This document shows positions 9,722-19,364 of a stretch of DNA of 64,000 nucleotides, piece after piece. The DNA comes from Diphasiastrum complanatum (taxonomy: Eukaryota; Streptophyta; Lycopodiopsida; Lycopodiales; Lycopodiaceae). The stretch covers positions 6,485,746-6,549,745 of the forward strand of contig CM055098.1 in assembly GCA_029204225.1 (NCBI GenBank). Reading direction: 5' to 3'. The translations under genes were made by a program, and so were the position numbers. The first letter of the stretch is position 1, and the number at the start of each line of letters is the position of its first letter. The notes under the pieces were generated by a model. That model worked only from the letters and a program-made list of their open reading frames with translations, had not been told where the DNA came from and searched no databases.

Positions 9722-9979
9722 CACGTGCGAAAGAACGTCCTGTCACATGTGTGAGTTGTATGGACAAATGCGAGAGCAACACGTGTCACCTTGTCACATT
9801 ACACGTGTGGGATTTGTACGATCGAATGCGAGATCGACACATGTTTATGAGCAATCGAATGAACACGCGACACGTGTCCAGATGTCTATTTACACGTGTG
9901 CAAGTGTCATCTCACACGTGCCTGCGCTTGTTGTCCAATTGAAAGTAGACACGTGTCCCAAGCTCGTTGACCACACGTG
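9722..9979. repeat. Array of eight CACGTG (G-box core) palindromes
   Basis: Perfect CACGTG cores begin at 9722, 9780, 9802, 9871, 9893, 9915, 9950 and 9974, most inside ACACGTGT. Neighbouring sites are often 22-24 bp apart (9780/9802, 9871/9893/9915, 9950/9974), about two helical turns. CACATG variants lie near 9744 and 9838. G-box cores are the known targets of plant bZIP and bHLH factors. Position between two opposed TATA boxes suggests regulation of both directions; that is inference. Confidence 0.75.
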
Positions 9980-9990
9980 CAAAAATTTAG

Positions 9991-9997
9991 TATAAAT
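9991..9997 (+). promoter_or_regulatory. TATA box facing the orphan ORF
   Basis: TATAAAT lies 225 bp upstream of the ATG at 10222 and just downstream of the last CACGTG site. A start site near 10025 would give a leader of about 200 nt containing two GCACAAGTGCGATAT copies. Confidence 0.45.
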
Positions 9998-10221
9998 GGC
10001 ACAAAAACCGAATAATTTTTTACCTTTTCCGTTCTCAAAATTCGCGACATATCGCTTTTGTGTGCGCTCATTGCTATCCTTTGCTTGCAACTATATCTAC
10101 TCGTGCACAAGTGCGATATTCAGTATCTGTCTGTCGTACATATCCATCTTTTGCGCCATTTTGATAGTTAGTTTTGGTTCAGTTCTCTCGCACGCACAAG
10201 TGCGATATTCACGTTACTGCC

Positions 10222-11115
10222 ATGGCCTCTTCCTCATCATCCTCACGAGAATCAGGCTTGAGTTCATTTTTGAGTGAATTTGGGATTACTGAAAACCTAG
10301 ACTACTTCCACAGTCTATTCAGGCCATATCTACATGTTTTCAGAACTGCACAACCAAATTTTGACGTATTTTATGAACATTATGTCAGATTCAGAGATAT
10401 ACTTAGCAAGTCTGTTTTCTCCATAGGTCCACTCCAGTACATGCATTATAATGATCTTGTTCATTTCTTCCCAACTTTTAGACATAGACTGGATAGAATG
10501 TTCACCAAATTGTTTGATCTTTTCAAAAGTAGTTCAATGTGTCCGTATTGCAACAAGAAATGTCGATTGGTTGAATATCAGAGTGGTTTCGTACTTTTTC
10601 TGTTAGTTCAGATCCCAGATGATGATGAAGTTCTTGTTGCCGACCCTCCTTTTGCACCCTCCTCTGTTCAGTCAGCCATTAAGGATATCAGTCACTTTCT
10701 TATTGACACTCCTGATAAAGAAAGTGACTTCATTGATGTAAATTCTGATGTTCTCCGGGATTCTTTCATTGGCCAAAATACATCTGATGATAAATCCAAA
10801 TCTATGGAAGATTCAAAATGTCTTTTCAATTTGCCTGTATATTATATTAATGACGATGTATATTTTACTACTGCTGATTTATGTAAATTTTTTGACTATT
10901 GTGAGGACGAGATTCTATGTTTATTATCCGGCACAATTTCCGAATTCTCCAACTTTGTAGATTTTGAGACAAATGACCTTGTTGCTGGTATTGATTTTGA
11001 TGATGAGGAGGGTCTTATGATCGGTGAAGAATGCCTGAATAAGACTTTATCAAATATAGTTGAGGATGGAAGAGGCAGATCATCTGATGAAGAATTCATG
11101 ACATTTCAATCATAG
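10222..11115 (+). CDS. Orphan ORF, 297 aa, acidic, with CPYCNKKC motif
   Basis: This uninterrupted frame starts ATG-GCC-TCT after a Ser-rich stretch (MASSSSSSRE). Visible parts: an aromatic helical N-terminal third (LDYFHSLFRPYLHVF, FDVFYEHYVRFRDIL), a short Cys cluster CPYCNKKC near residue 108, and a strongly acidic, Ser-rich C-terminal half (SDDKSKSMEDSK, DFDDEEGLMIGEE). No signal peptide or membrane segment is evident. A TATA box lies 225 bp upstream and the frame is transcribed away from the H3-like frame. After the TAG the same frame stays open for about 35 more codons to a GTAAGT donor at 11224, so the stop could be recent. The product is not recognised; it may be a host gene or an accessory gene of a mobile element. 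Confidence 0.5.
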   Translation: MASSSSSSRESGLSSFLSEFGITENLDYFHSLFRPYLHVFRTAQPNFDVFYEHYVRFRDILSKSVFSIGPLQYMHYNDLVHFFPTFRHRLDRMFTKLFDLFKSSSMCPYCNKKCRLVEYQSGFVLFLLVQIPDDDEVLVADPPFAPSSVQSAIKDISHFLIDTPDKESDFIDVNSDVLRDSFIGQNTSDDKSKSMEDSKCLFNLPVYYINDDVYFTTADLCKFFDYCEDEILCLLSGTISEFSNFVDFETNDLVAGIDFDDEEGLMIGEECLNKTLSNIVEDGRGRSSDEEFMTFQS

Positions 11116-11300
11116 ATGGGCTTACCCCGTCCATCATTAATGCACTTTACTAATGATTCCACTTCAGTACGTGGTCATTATATTGATCATCCTGATCTGG
11201 TTGCTACTGATGATGAAGAATGTGTAAGTGTTTAATCTTCCTTGCATTTGAATGTTTTCAATCACTGAATGTGTTTTTGCTAACATATTTCCTATTGCAG

Positions 11301-12215
11301 GATGCTCTCATAATAAATCTAAACATCAATGATGGATTGGTCAACGGTGTCAAAGAACAATATTCTAAACATCATTACTAGAAAACAATTTTCAATCCAA
11401 CTTGTCGTAGCATAAACAATACATCGTGCACAAGGATTAACAATTATGGACAAATTCGGATTTAATCCAAAAGTTATTAAAGCACATCATCTAACTTATA
11501 CAACACTTTCAAGAATTAAAGACACCAATTACTTGTACCTTTAACAATCATTACAACCATAAACTTCGTCATTGACAAAAAGTGAAATAAGAAATGCAAA
11601 GACTACATGACACAACTACTTGGAAACTTATTGTTCTCAACATTAACCAATATCTAGACACACACCTCATCATACACTCTTTGAATACAATATCTTTACA
11701 AAATTACTATGATGACCTAAAATCTACCAACCTCTTAATGAATATTAATATACTTTGCTTACAAGAAACACATAAAAAACAATTAAGCACCTACTTTCCA
11801 CACATATTTTAAAACTTTAATAGCTTTTCATTTGCTGGAAATGCAATTTTTTACAAGCCGATACAAATACTTGACAAAGCCACAACATTCAACACCAACA
11901 ATATTGAAATATCACATGCAATATTCAATGAAGGCACATATTTCCAAATGCTCTAATAGCTTCATACAAGCATTCAAAAGCAAACATTAAATCACCATTG
12001 CAATATCGTCCACAATGCGTTCCAAACAACATCTACAAATGTTCCAACAACTATAATAGGTGACTTAAATATTGATATTTTAAAGTTTAATTTACCTGCA
12101 CAATTACTTCAAAAGTTTATGTCCAAACCATGGACTACAAATACTTTTCAAAGAGGCAACAACTATCTGACTCCCAAGTTGACCATATATGGACAAGTTG
12201 CAACAACCATGAATG
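11301..12215 (+). mobile_element. Helentron/Helitron-like relic: PIF1 helicase end plus EEP endonuclease
   Basis: Around 11301-11360 the sequence reads IINLNINDGLVNGVK, like the GLVNG motif of Helitron PIF1 helicases. Around 11405-11530 TIHRAQGLTIMDKFGF and LTYTTLSRIKDTNYLYL correspond to the last SF1 helicase motifs. This is followed by an exonuclease-endonuclease-phosphatase domain: LIVLNINQYL (11627 on), NILCLQETH (near 11755), GDLNID (12059-12076) and, after a frameshift, SDSQVDHIWTSC (near 12170). A helicase followed by this endonuclease is the known arrangement of Helentrons (Helitron2). Multiple stops and frameshifts; no Rep domain or termini in view, so it is a fragment. Confidence 0.65.
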
Positions 12216-12225
12216 CTAATTTGGT

Positions 12226-12686
12226 TCAGCTATTACCAATTTCATCATCAAAAAGCTCGTTGATGTATTGGTATTTGAATTTTGCATCAGTGTTATACCA
12301 CTCGACTGATCCATGTTCATGAATAATTCCATATAGATCATTATCAATAGTATGGTCATAACCACTGATTTGTGGAGTAGAGTTTAATTCTTGACAATCG
12401 GATTGTATCCCTTGATTCAACTACAGTTGTAGAAGTTCACTCTGCTCATAATATACTTTTTTTTATTTTGACCTTCGACCTGATCATTACAACTGTCAAG
12501 CAATACTTGATCTAGATTTTCAACTTGGTCTTCATCCACTTGTCCATTGTTGCTTTGCTGATATTGATTTGTCTCCATGAAAGATAGATCGATATTAAGA
12601 ATTTTGCTTTCTTCCTCGAAATCATCAGCTTCATCAGAAGATTCATGATCATGCTTGCTTAAGATGGGAAAGCCGGCAAAGTCCAA
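12226..12686 (-). pseudogene. Acidic, Asn/Gln-rich frames, probably continuing the 12983-13924 ORF
   Basis: Two adjoining open stretches (12417-12686 and 12226-12420) in different phases, similar in composition to the larger minus-strand ORF upstream: HESSDEADDFEEESKI, METNQYQQSNNGQVDED, SGYDHTIDNDLYGIIHEH. They are likely the 3' end of the same broken gene, separated from it by about 300 bp with several stops. No domain is recognised. Confidence 0.35.
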
Positions 12687-12982
12687 GAATAGAACTTTTT
12701 TCTAGAAACTAGCATGCCTAAAAACTTGCAGGTTTTCTTAGGTCATCAAATAATGTATAAGCGGCATGTATTGAGGATCATCCTTGTGAAAAACTAGAAA
12801 AGTTCTTGAAATGTAGGTTTTTGGAGGGGATCCCCAAAAAGATTTCCCGAACACTGGCTTAAGACATCTCAGCCAATCTCTGCCTTTGGCTTGGAAGTTT
12901 GCCATTGGACTGGAGGGAACATTGTTTCGTGGACATCAAAAGTGGTACACAATCTAGGATTAGTAGTTGGAACAGTTGTTGG

Positions 12983-13924
12983 CTATTGTGGAATACCAAC
13001 GAATTGCAAGATAGGGTCAAAATGAGCGACCATCTTGTTGTACATTTTGATACTATCCTGTATGGTAGTTAATAGTGTACCTAATATTTCCTTTGTTCCA
13101 CTGATAGTAGGGTCTACATTATTACTTGATTTTGCATGAATGCTGACCCGTTGTTGTTGAGTTGATGGCGTTAGACTTCTCACAAAATTGACATAGGGAC
13201 TAGAAATTGTCGCTCCACTTGCCACAATAATATTCCTTCTCTCCTTAAAATCATTTGCGTCAGAAAATGATGTACCCACCAGGGAAGGACCAATCATACC
13301 TGTAGTGGCATAAAGAGAACATCTTTCATTTTCGTCAATTCCTTCACTCGCATACGCATTTTCATAGGCCTCATAATCAACATTGCCATCTTCATTATGA
13401 TCAAAATGTTGTTTTGCATCTTGGTGATGTCGTCTTTTGAGTTCTTCAAGATCATAAAATTGATCCATGGGCTCATAGTAATCTTTTGTTCCACATTGTA
13501 CATGCTGTTGCTCATCGACGCTTAGCATTTCAGACTGATCTTCAATAGTAAATTGGAATTGATCTTGATCTTGATAATCACCATCATCGAACTCTAGCTC
13601 ATCCTGACCATTGAATGGTTCAACTGCTTTATCTGCAGAGCCATCTTCAATGACTGGTTCATGTTGTTCTTCGTTCTGCTGATTATTGTTGAAATTTTCA
13701 GAGTAATGGTCAAGCTTAGAAGTGTCGTTTTAGCCTTGATACTGATCATCGTTAGCAAAATCGTTGTTCTGGACTTGATACTGATTATCATCAACGATGT
13801 CGTCTCCTTGGTCATAATCTTCGATGTAATTGTCACCTTGATCCCAATATTCCTCCACATCATTGTCATAATTGTCATCACAGTATGACTGATTGTCATC
13901 CTCTTGTTCATAATCCCGATCCAT
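12983..13924 (-). pseudogene. Asp/Asn/Gln/Tyr-rich ORF with one in-frame stop, unknown
   Basis: An ATG at 13922-13924 opens a single frame of about 313 codons broken only by TAA at 13730-13732. The N-terminal two thirds are low-complexity and acidic (YEQEDDNQSYCDDNYDNDV, DYQDQDQFQF), resembling intrinsically disordered proteins. The C-terminal third is more ordinary (ANDFKERRNIIVASGATISS, LLTTIQDSIKMYNKMV). No signal peptide, zinc finger or enzyme motif was found. It lies beside the Helentron-like relic on the opposite strand and may be a captured host fragment or another element's gene. Confidence 0.4.
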
Positions 13925-14208
13925 TGGAATTGATGTGGAATAACTGAATCTTGTAACTGTGGATTGCAATCTTGGAATCAATCTTGAAGTGACATTAGGG
14001 AAAATATGGGCTCAAAATGGGCCCTCTAAGAAGTTTGACTTTAGAGAGAGGTGATGTAGAGAGAGAATGGAAATCGGTACCGTTTTGCGAGTTTTTGGTA
14101 ATGCCCGCATTCTAACTACTCTAACTTTGAGCAACTTCAGACATTAATTAGTTAAGCATGCTTGTAATAACAGCCATACATTTGTCATACAATCTGGGGC
14201 TCTAACGA

Positions 14209-14909
14209 TATTAGTACAGATTACATGAAGACTATGTAACTTTTGAATGACCGTACTAATATCGGTTCAACACGCGAAAGCCCGAAAAGATCCCGAGAGG
14301 TCTTACATCTACACGTTGAATCGATATTGCATCTATAATAATATCATTTCAACGCGCGGACAGCCAGTTAGAGTATTAGTGGCCGTACTTGTGCGTGTTG
14401 AATCGATATTGCCTACTATAAAAAGAAATGCTAACTTTTGAAAGACAGCTCTGATTGAGACAATTACAGTGCCATTAGAAAGCCCTTGATGAGAGCTTTT
14501 CAAAAACATCCAACATGACCCAGTTTCAAACTACGGTTAAAAAGATATTCACAGTCAGAATTTTTGGCGGTCCGTCAACAGTCAACCTAATATCAGTTGA
14601 ATGCGTAGTTGACCAGTGTGGGTCATGTTGGGTGTCGTTGAAAAGCTCTCATCGAGGGCTTTCTAATGGTAATATAATCATCTCAATTTGAGCTGTCTTT
14701 CAAGAGTTAGCATTTTTTTTTTATAACAAGCAATATCGATTCAACGCGCACAAGTACAACCACTGGTACTCTAACTGGCTGTCCGTGCGTTGAAATGATA
14801 TTAGTACAGATGCATGCAATATCGATTCAACGCGCAGATGTATGACCTCTCAGTATCTTTTTGGGCTTTCGCACGTGGAACCGATATTAGTACAGATTAG
14901 ATGAAAACT
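14209..14909. repeat. Long inverted repeat (foldback/MITE-like)
   Basis: The left arm 14253-14536 and right arm 14602-14893 are inverted copies (about 285-290 bp each) around a spacer of about 65 bp; shared landmarks are GTACTAATATCGGTT at the outer end and GATGAGAGCTTTTCAA toward the middle. Inside each arm GTTGAATCGATATTGC, or its complement, is repeated. A 28-bp direct copy of the right outer end (CGATATTAGTACAGATTA...) sits at 14209-14236 just outside the left arm. No ORF fits. It looks like a non-autonomous foldback element or an inverted duplication; transcripts would form a long hairpin. Confidence 0.75.
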
Positions 14910-16068
14910 AAAGGCACTATTCTCACTTCGGCGTGGCAACTACGCCGCTTCTAAGTTGCGGAGAATTCAAAGTGTGTGATCATCCAAAAAACAACTTGAA
15001 GTACTAAATTCCAAGACCAGATGAAAAAGTTATAGGTATACGAAAACAAGGAAAGTGAAATACAATAACTAACTTAGAAAGGGGCCCTGTATTAAAAAAA
15101 TTGGTACCGTTAAAAAAAATCAAGCTGTGAAAGTATTGGAATTTGACGGTAATGTTTTAATACGATCACCAAAATGGATGAGCCATCTGCTCGTGGCATA
15201 ACAGGGACCACCCAAAAAAACTTGGATATTTTTTTTTTTTGTTCTCGAGCACAGGAATGGGAGAGAGGGGCAAAATATTCGAAAAAGATTTGGAATGGCC
15301 GTGGACTCGGCTAATGATTTAGTGATGGAACTCACAAACTGTCTCCAGATGAGAGAGACGTCGCGTGGCTGTGAGAGAGAGAGAGAAAGAGACGGAGATC
15401 CGAGGGAGGGGCCCCGTCGGGAGCAAAAGCGAAGACGCACCGACAGGAAGAGAAATGTGGAGGGGGTGTCAGCAGCCCGCGTGAGAGGGGATTAAGGGAG
15501 TCGGGTAGCAGGGTTAGGTTTTGTTCTTTCAAAGAGAGAAACTGGCAAACTTTAAAATGAAAACATTGAAAAAGAATTTCAAGAATAAAAGGTTGAAGTG
15601 AAGTGATTTTCTCTCAAATGTATTACCAAAGTTAGGATTTGAGCTTTTTCACAAGAATTGACATATCTTTGTTAAATTTTTACAAAAGTAGCTGGAAATT
15701 GGCTCAAATTAAACCTAAGACATAGATCTACAATCCTATAAAATTACAGTCACAAAATTCGACCAAAAGTACAGCAAAAAAATGGAAGAAAACAGACCTA
15801 AAAAACTATTGCTAACTAAAGTTAGAATAAAATCACTAAAATGGCCATAACTTGGTCATTATAGCTCCAAATCGAGAAAGCTTAGTACCTTCAGAAAGCT
15901 AAGAGAGAGGTCTACTTATCTAAAACAAAAAACTACACAAAAAATGAAGACTACTTAGTTAAAATTGGAACCAAAACATTCTGAAAATTGAAAAAACAAA
16001 AAACTAGTCAAGAAAGAACCACCAAAATTTAAAGAAAACCACCAAATCTGATGGAAGAAGGATCTAAT
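14910..16068. other. No gene seen; GC-rich (GA)-rich patch and AT-rich copia leader-like DNA
   Basis: 15240-15530 is unusually GC- and purine-rich for this window, with a GAGAGA run near 15370 and CpG-rich text; it could be a relic of a promoter or 5' UTR, but no gene attaches to it. 15540-16068 is AT-rich non-coding sequence that, read on the minus strand, follows directly after a copia primer-binding site, so it is probably the leader of that truncated element. Confidence 0.35.
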
Positions 16069-16800
16069 GCTCTGATACCAAAATTGTTATGTGCCAACCT
16101 TAGCATTAAAACATCTAATCCATTCATGACATCAAATCACAATGGAAAATGCAAGAAATCATTAAAACTAGTCAAAAATCAAGAAGATAGATAAATGAAG
16201 CAAAACTTCATCAAAATAGGATAGGCAAAGTAAGGATTCTGTATTCATCATTGATGATCATTCTTAAGATAGGGCATGTTGCTAGAGCATGATCTAAGAT
16301 CTCATGTGATTTAAGGCACGTGAACAACCATTTCCATAAAAAAAGCTTTCAAAGAGAAGCTCCAAGATCTCTTAGAAACCAAATTTCAAAAATGAACAAT
16401 GGCCTCCAAATTTAGCATGACCTTAACTATTTATAGTGGTCATTTGTGCCTCTGCTATAAGTTTGGTGCCTAATTTGGCTATTTTGGGCCTTGTAACCAT
16501 TATTACAAGTTCGCTATTTACAAATATAGCGAGGTTGTTCGAGCCTCTTTATTACTCCTAATTCTAGTCTAATTTAGCTCCATGACAATATTTGGCAAGA
16601 TGAAACAAACTAATATCAAATTTCTTATTATAATATACAAACTTATGAAAATCATGGTTATATTATGAATGTAAAAATAAATCCATTGCACAAAATAATT
16701 TTGTACACATTTTTTTCTTTTAATTCACCATATACATTATTTAAATCTTCACAACAAGTTCTACTTTTTATTCTAGTATTATGTCACAAATGCCTTCCCA
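16069..16800 (-). mobile_element. Truncated minus-strand LTR retrotransposon: PBS plus LTR
   Basis: The complement of 16069-16080 is TGGTATCAGAGC, the standard initiator-Met primer-binding site of plant copia elements. The LTR begins at 16085 (TGTTATGTGCC on the plus strand), four bases away. A TATA box CTATAAATAG on the minus strand lies at 16428-16437, giving an R-U5 of about 300 bp. The outer LTR boundary was not fixed; 16800 is approximate. Only leader sequence follows on the internal side and no gag-pol was found, so the element is truncated. Confidence 0.6.
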
Positions 16801-17054
16801 TATTGCTAATAGATTCCATTCACGTGATGGATACTTAATACATATTCTGCCCATTTTTTGGGCTCCTTAAAAAGCAGAATATGTCACTGTTTTTTTTAAA
16901 AAAAATTTGCTACCCATTCTAGCTTGCGCGTCAGCAGGCGTCAGGCCTGTGCTTGCCACATGGCAGTGTCAGAGTGGGCAAAAAAAGTCAAACTGCTCAT
17001 TGTGTTTTATAATGAGCATATAAAATTTTCAAAGTATCCATTACGAAATGGAAG

Positions 17055-17131
17055 GAGGCCTGGCACAAGCCATTTTGCCTGGTTCGGCTTTCCAAAAAAA
17101 TTTTAGCCGGGCAAAATGGCCTATGCCCGGC
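17055..17131. repeat. Imperfect inverted repeat, about 25-bp arms
   Basis: GCCTGGCACAAGCCATTTTG (from 17055) is mirrored by CAAAATGGCCTATGCCCGGC (ending about 17131), separated by about 26 bp. It probably belongs to a small MITE or degraded foldback; outer borders were not found. Confidence 0.5.
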
Positions 17132-17513
17132 TACTTTGATAATACATAAAACAAAAATATGACAATATGACATGACAGGGCCTTTGTGGTACACTACCAC
17201 ATCTATCTTTGTTTAGGTTGATTTTGATTCAGATAGATACAAGTGGTTGTGGTACATTGTTTGTGAAGTGTGACTCCACATGTCTCATATTCAAACTAGA
17301 GTCATGATCTGATTGTGAGTGAAAAGTTTTACAATTACAGTATGAAGTAATGAGAATTCTTTGTGGCCCAATTCAATGACAAGTGTCTCTACTACTACCA
17401 TTGGGAAAGTTGAAATCTATGTCCTCTCAGCTCAGCTCACGATATGCTTCTTAGGGAGACAAAAGAGAGAGAGGAGAGGGGGTTCATATATCAGAGTAGT
17501 TCCTTGATATTCC

Positions 17514-17740
17514 GGAGAGTGATACACGTTTTGGGTGCTGATTATAGATCACATTGAGAGTAATTTCTTGGTGATTCTGGAGAGTGATACACGTTTTGGG
17601 TGCTGATTATAGATCACTTTGAGAGTAATTTCTTGGTGATTCTGGAGAGTGATACACGTTTTGGGTGCTGATTATAGATCACTTTGCCTGTAGTTTCTTG
17701 GTGATTCTGGGGAGTGATACACGTTTTGGCTGCTAGATCA
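17514..17740 (+). repeat. 65-bp tandem repeat, about 3.5 copies, immediately upstream of the P450
   Basis: The landmark GGAGAGTGATACACG recurs at 17514, 17579, 17644 and, slightly changed, 17709: an exact 65-bp period. Each unit reads on through TTTTGGGTGCTGATTATAG and ATCACTTTGAGAG. The last copy is shortened and ends 14 bp before the P450 start codon, so the array forms the 5' leader or core promoter of the gene. Confidence 0.9.
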
Positions 17741-17753
17741 CTTTGAGAGAAGT

Positions 17754-19364
17754 ATGGATATATCTGGTTATGCAGCCTCGGCTCTTGGGCTAGTTTTGCT
17801 CTTTATTCTCTCCAAATCAGTCCTTGTGCTTTATCAGCCACAAAAAAAGCTCAATCTGCCTCCATCTCCACCAGCTTGGCCTTTTGTTGGGCATCTCCAC
17901 CTTCTGGGCAAATTGCCACATCAATCTTTGACACAAGTAGCTCAGAAGTATGGGCCTCTCATGTTTCTAAGGTTAGGCTCTGTCCCCACTGTTGTAGTTT
18001 CCAATGGAGCAATCGGGAGAGAATTTCTGAAGACTTACGATCAAGTCTTTGCCTCACGTCCAAAGATGATGGCTGCGAAGATATTTTCATACAATTATCA
18101 GGGCGTAGCATGGTCAGAATACGGTCCATACTGGAGAGATGTTAGAAAGATCTGTCAGTCAGAGTTGTTTACTCCTGCACGAATGGAAGCAAGCAAGCAT
18201 ATCAGAACAGAAGAGGCTTATTACATGGCGAAGTACATTTGGGATAGTTGTGAGGGAAACAACGCAGTGGATGTGCACTCACAGATTTACGGATTTTCAC
18301 GCTGTATCATTGCACGTATGGTGTTAAACAGGAACTATTTCTCCTCCAACAGCAAAGAGGCTTTGAATTTCAAAGAGATTGTTAACGAATACTTTCATTT
18401 GATTGGCGTGACCAATTTGGGAGATTTCAATCCCTACATTGGTTGGCTGGACATTCAGGGCTACCAGAAAAGGATGAAGGCAGCCAAAAAGCGAATGGAT
18501 TCTATAATGGACAGAATTATCCAGGAGCATCAGGAAAAGAACCCAGAGGTTTCAACAGATGCATCGCCTGATTTTGTAGATGTCCTTTTATCTACAAGAA
18601 GCAATGGACATTATCAACACCTCAGCATAGACAACATCAAGGCCGTGGTTGTCGTAAGTCCAAAGGAGTTGTCAATTTATTCTCGTCGTTGTTGTACATA
18701 TTGTTGATCCAATTTCGATAAGATATTCTCATCCTATTTAATTTTGATCATGCAGGACATGCTGGCAGCGGGCACTGACACTTCGGCAGCAACAATCGAG
18801 TGGGCGCTCCTGATTAATCCTTGGGTGCAGGAAAAGGCTAAGGAAGAGTTGGATCATGTGGTTGGACGCGAGCGCAAGGTAGAGGAGGCAGATCTTCCGC
18901 AACTCAAATACCTTCAATGCATTGTCAAAGAAACCTTTCGTCTGCATCCAGTTGCTCCATTCCTTGTGCCGCACGAATCCACACAAGCCGCTCAAGTGAC
19001 CGACTACGACATCCCTGCAAAGACCCGTCTGCTGGTGAATGCATGGGCAATGGGCCGAGATCCATCAACGTGGGAAAAAGCACTGGAATTCAGTCCAGAG
19101 AGGTTCTTAAACAGCAACATTGACGTACGTGGGCATGACTTTGAGCTCATACCTTTTGGCAGTGGGAGGAGGGCATGCCCGGGGATCTCACTGGGGCTGA
19201 CGTTAGTGCAGCTGGGGCTGGCTGTGCTTCTCCAAAGCTTTGAGTGGTCTCTTCCATCTTCACATGAAAATTTGGATATGTCAGAAGTGTTTGGGCTCAC
19301 ATTACCTAAGGCAGTTCCTTTACGCAGCATCGCAACTCCTCGCCTGCCTCATCACCTCTACTGA
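17754..19364 (+). CDS. Cytochrome P450, CYP71-clan (A-type), two exons, 502 aa
   Basis: A haem-thiolate mono-oxygenase, normally ER-anchored and supplied by cytochrome P450 reductase. Exon 1 is 17754-18653, the intron 18654-18755 (GTAAGT...GCAG), and exon 2 18756-19364, a phase-0 junction in the usual A-type place. Order: N-terminal membrane anchor (residues 1-28), proline hinge PPSPPAWPFVGHLHLLG, helix C WRDVRKIC, I-helix AGTDTSAAT, K-helix KETFR, SPERF, and the haem loop FGSGRRACPG with Cys ligand. Length is normal. Just after the I-helix (EWALLINPWVQEKA) about three residues seem missing relative to the usual EWALAEL-type text, an apparent in-frame deletion. Substrate cannot be told. Tandem repeats lie at both ends. 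Confidence 0.92.

Larger units (their letters stand above)
9555..10212 (+). repeat. Dispersed copies of the motif GCACAAGTGCGATAT
   Basis: Exact or nearly exact copies occur at 9556-9570, 10105-10119 and 10194-10208, with a diverged copy near 9648-9662 (GCACGAATGCGATAT). All are in the same orientation and flank the CACGTG array on both sides. The half GCACAAGTGC is a near palindrome. Role unknown; a protein-binding site or remains of an older repeat are both possible. Confidence 0.55.
9394..10221. promoter_or_regulatory. Divergent promoter region between the H3-like frame and the orphan ORF
   Basis: The 828 bp between the two divergent start codons hold a TATA-like box on each strand (9705-9711 minus, 9991-9997 plus), eight perfect CACGTG palindromes between 9722 and 9979, and repeated GCACAAGTGCGATAT motifs in both presumed leaders. 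It carries no open frame of note. It could instead be part of a 5' LTR of the gypsy element, since no separate LTR was found; no primer-binding site was recognised. Transcription start sites are inferred only from TATA position. Confidence 0.5.

Noticed and set aside
11223-11300. Intron linking the orphan ORF to an exon at 11301
   Set aside because: GTAAGT and TTGCAG are good splice signals, but the text after 11301 reads as PIF1 helicase of the Helentron relic, so the join may be accidental; I kept the ORF ending at 11115.
13661-13888. Ile/Val-rich plus-strand frame that looks like membrane segments
   Set aside because: Antisense of the Asp/Asn-rich minus-strand ORF; complements of GAT/AAT codons give ATC/ATT, so the hydrophobic look is an artefact.
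15120-15532. Arg-rich and Ser-rich frames over a GA-rich patch
   Set aside because: Low-complexity GAGAGA and CpG-rich DNA; no start context, domain or continuation into further exons.
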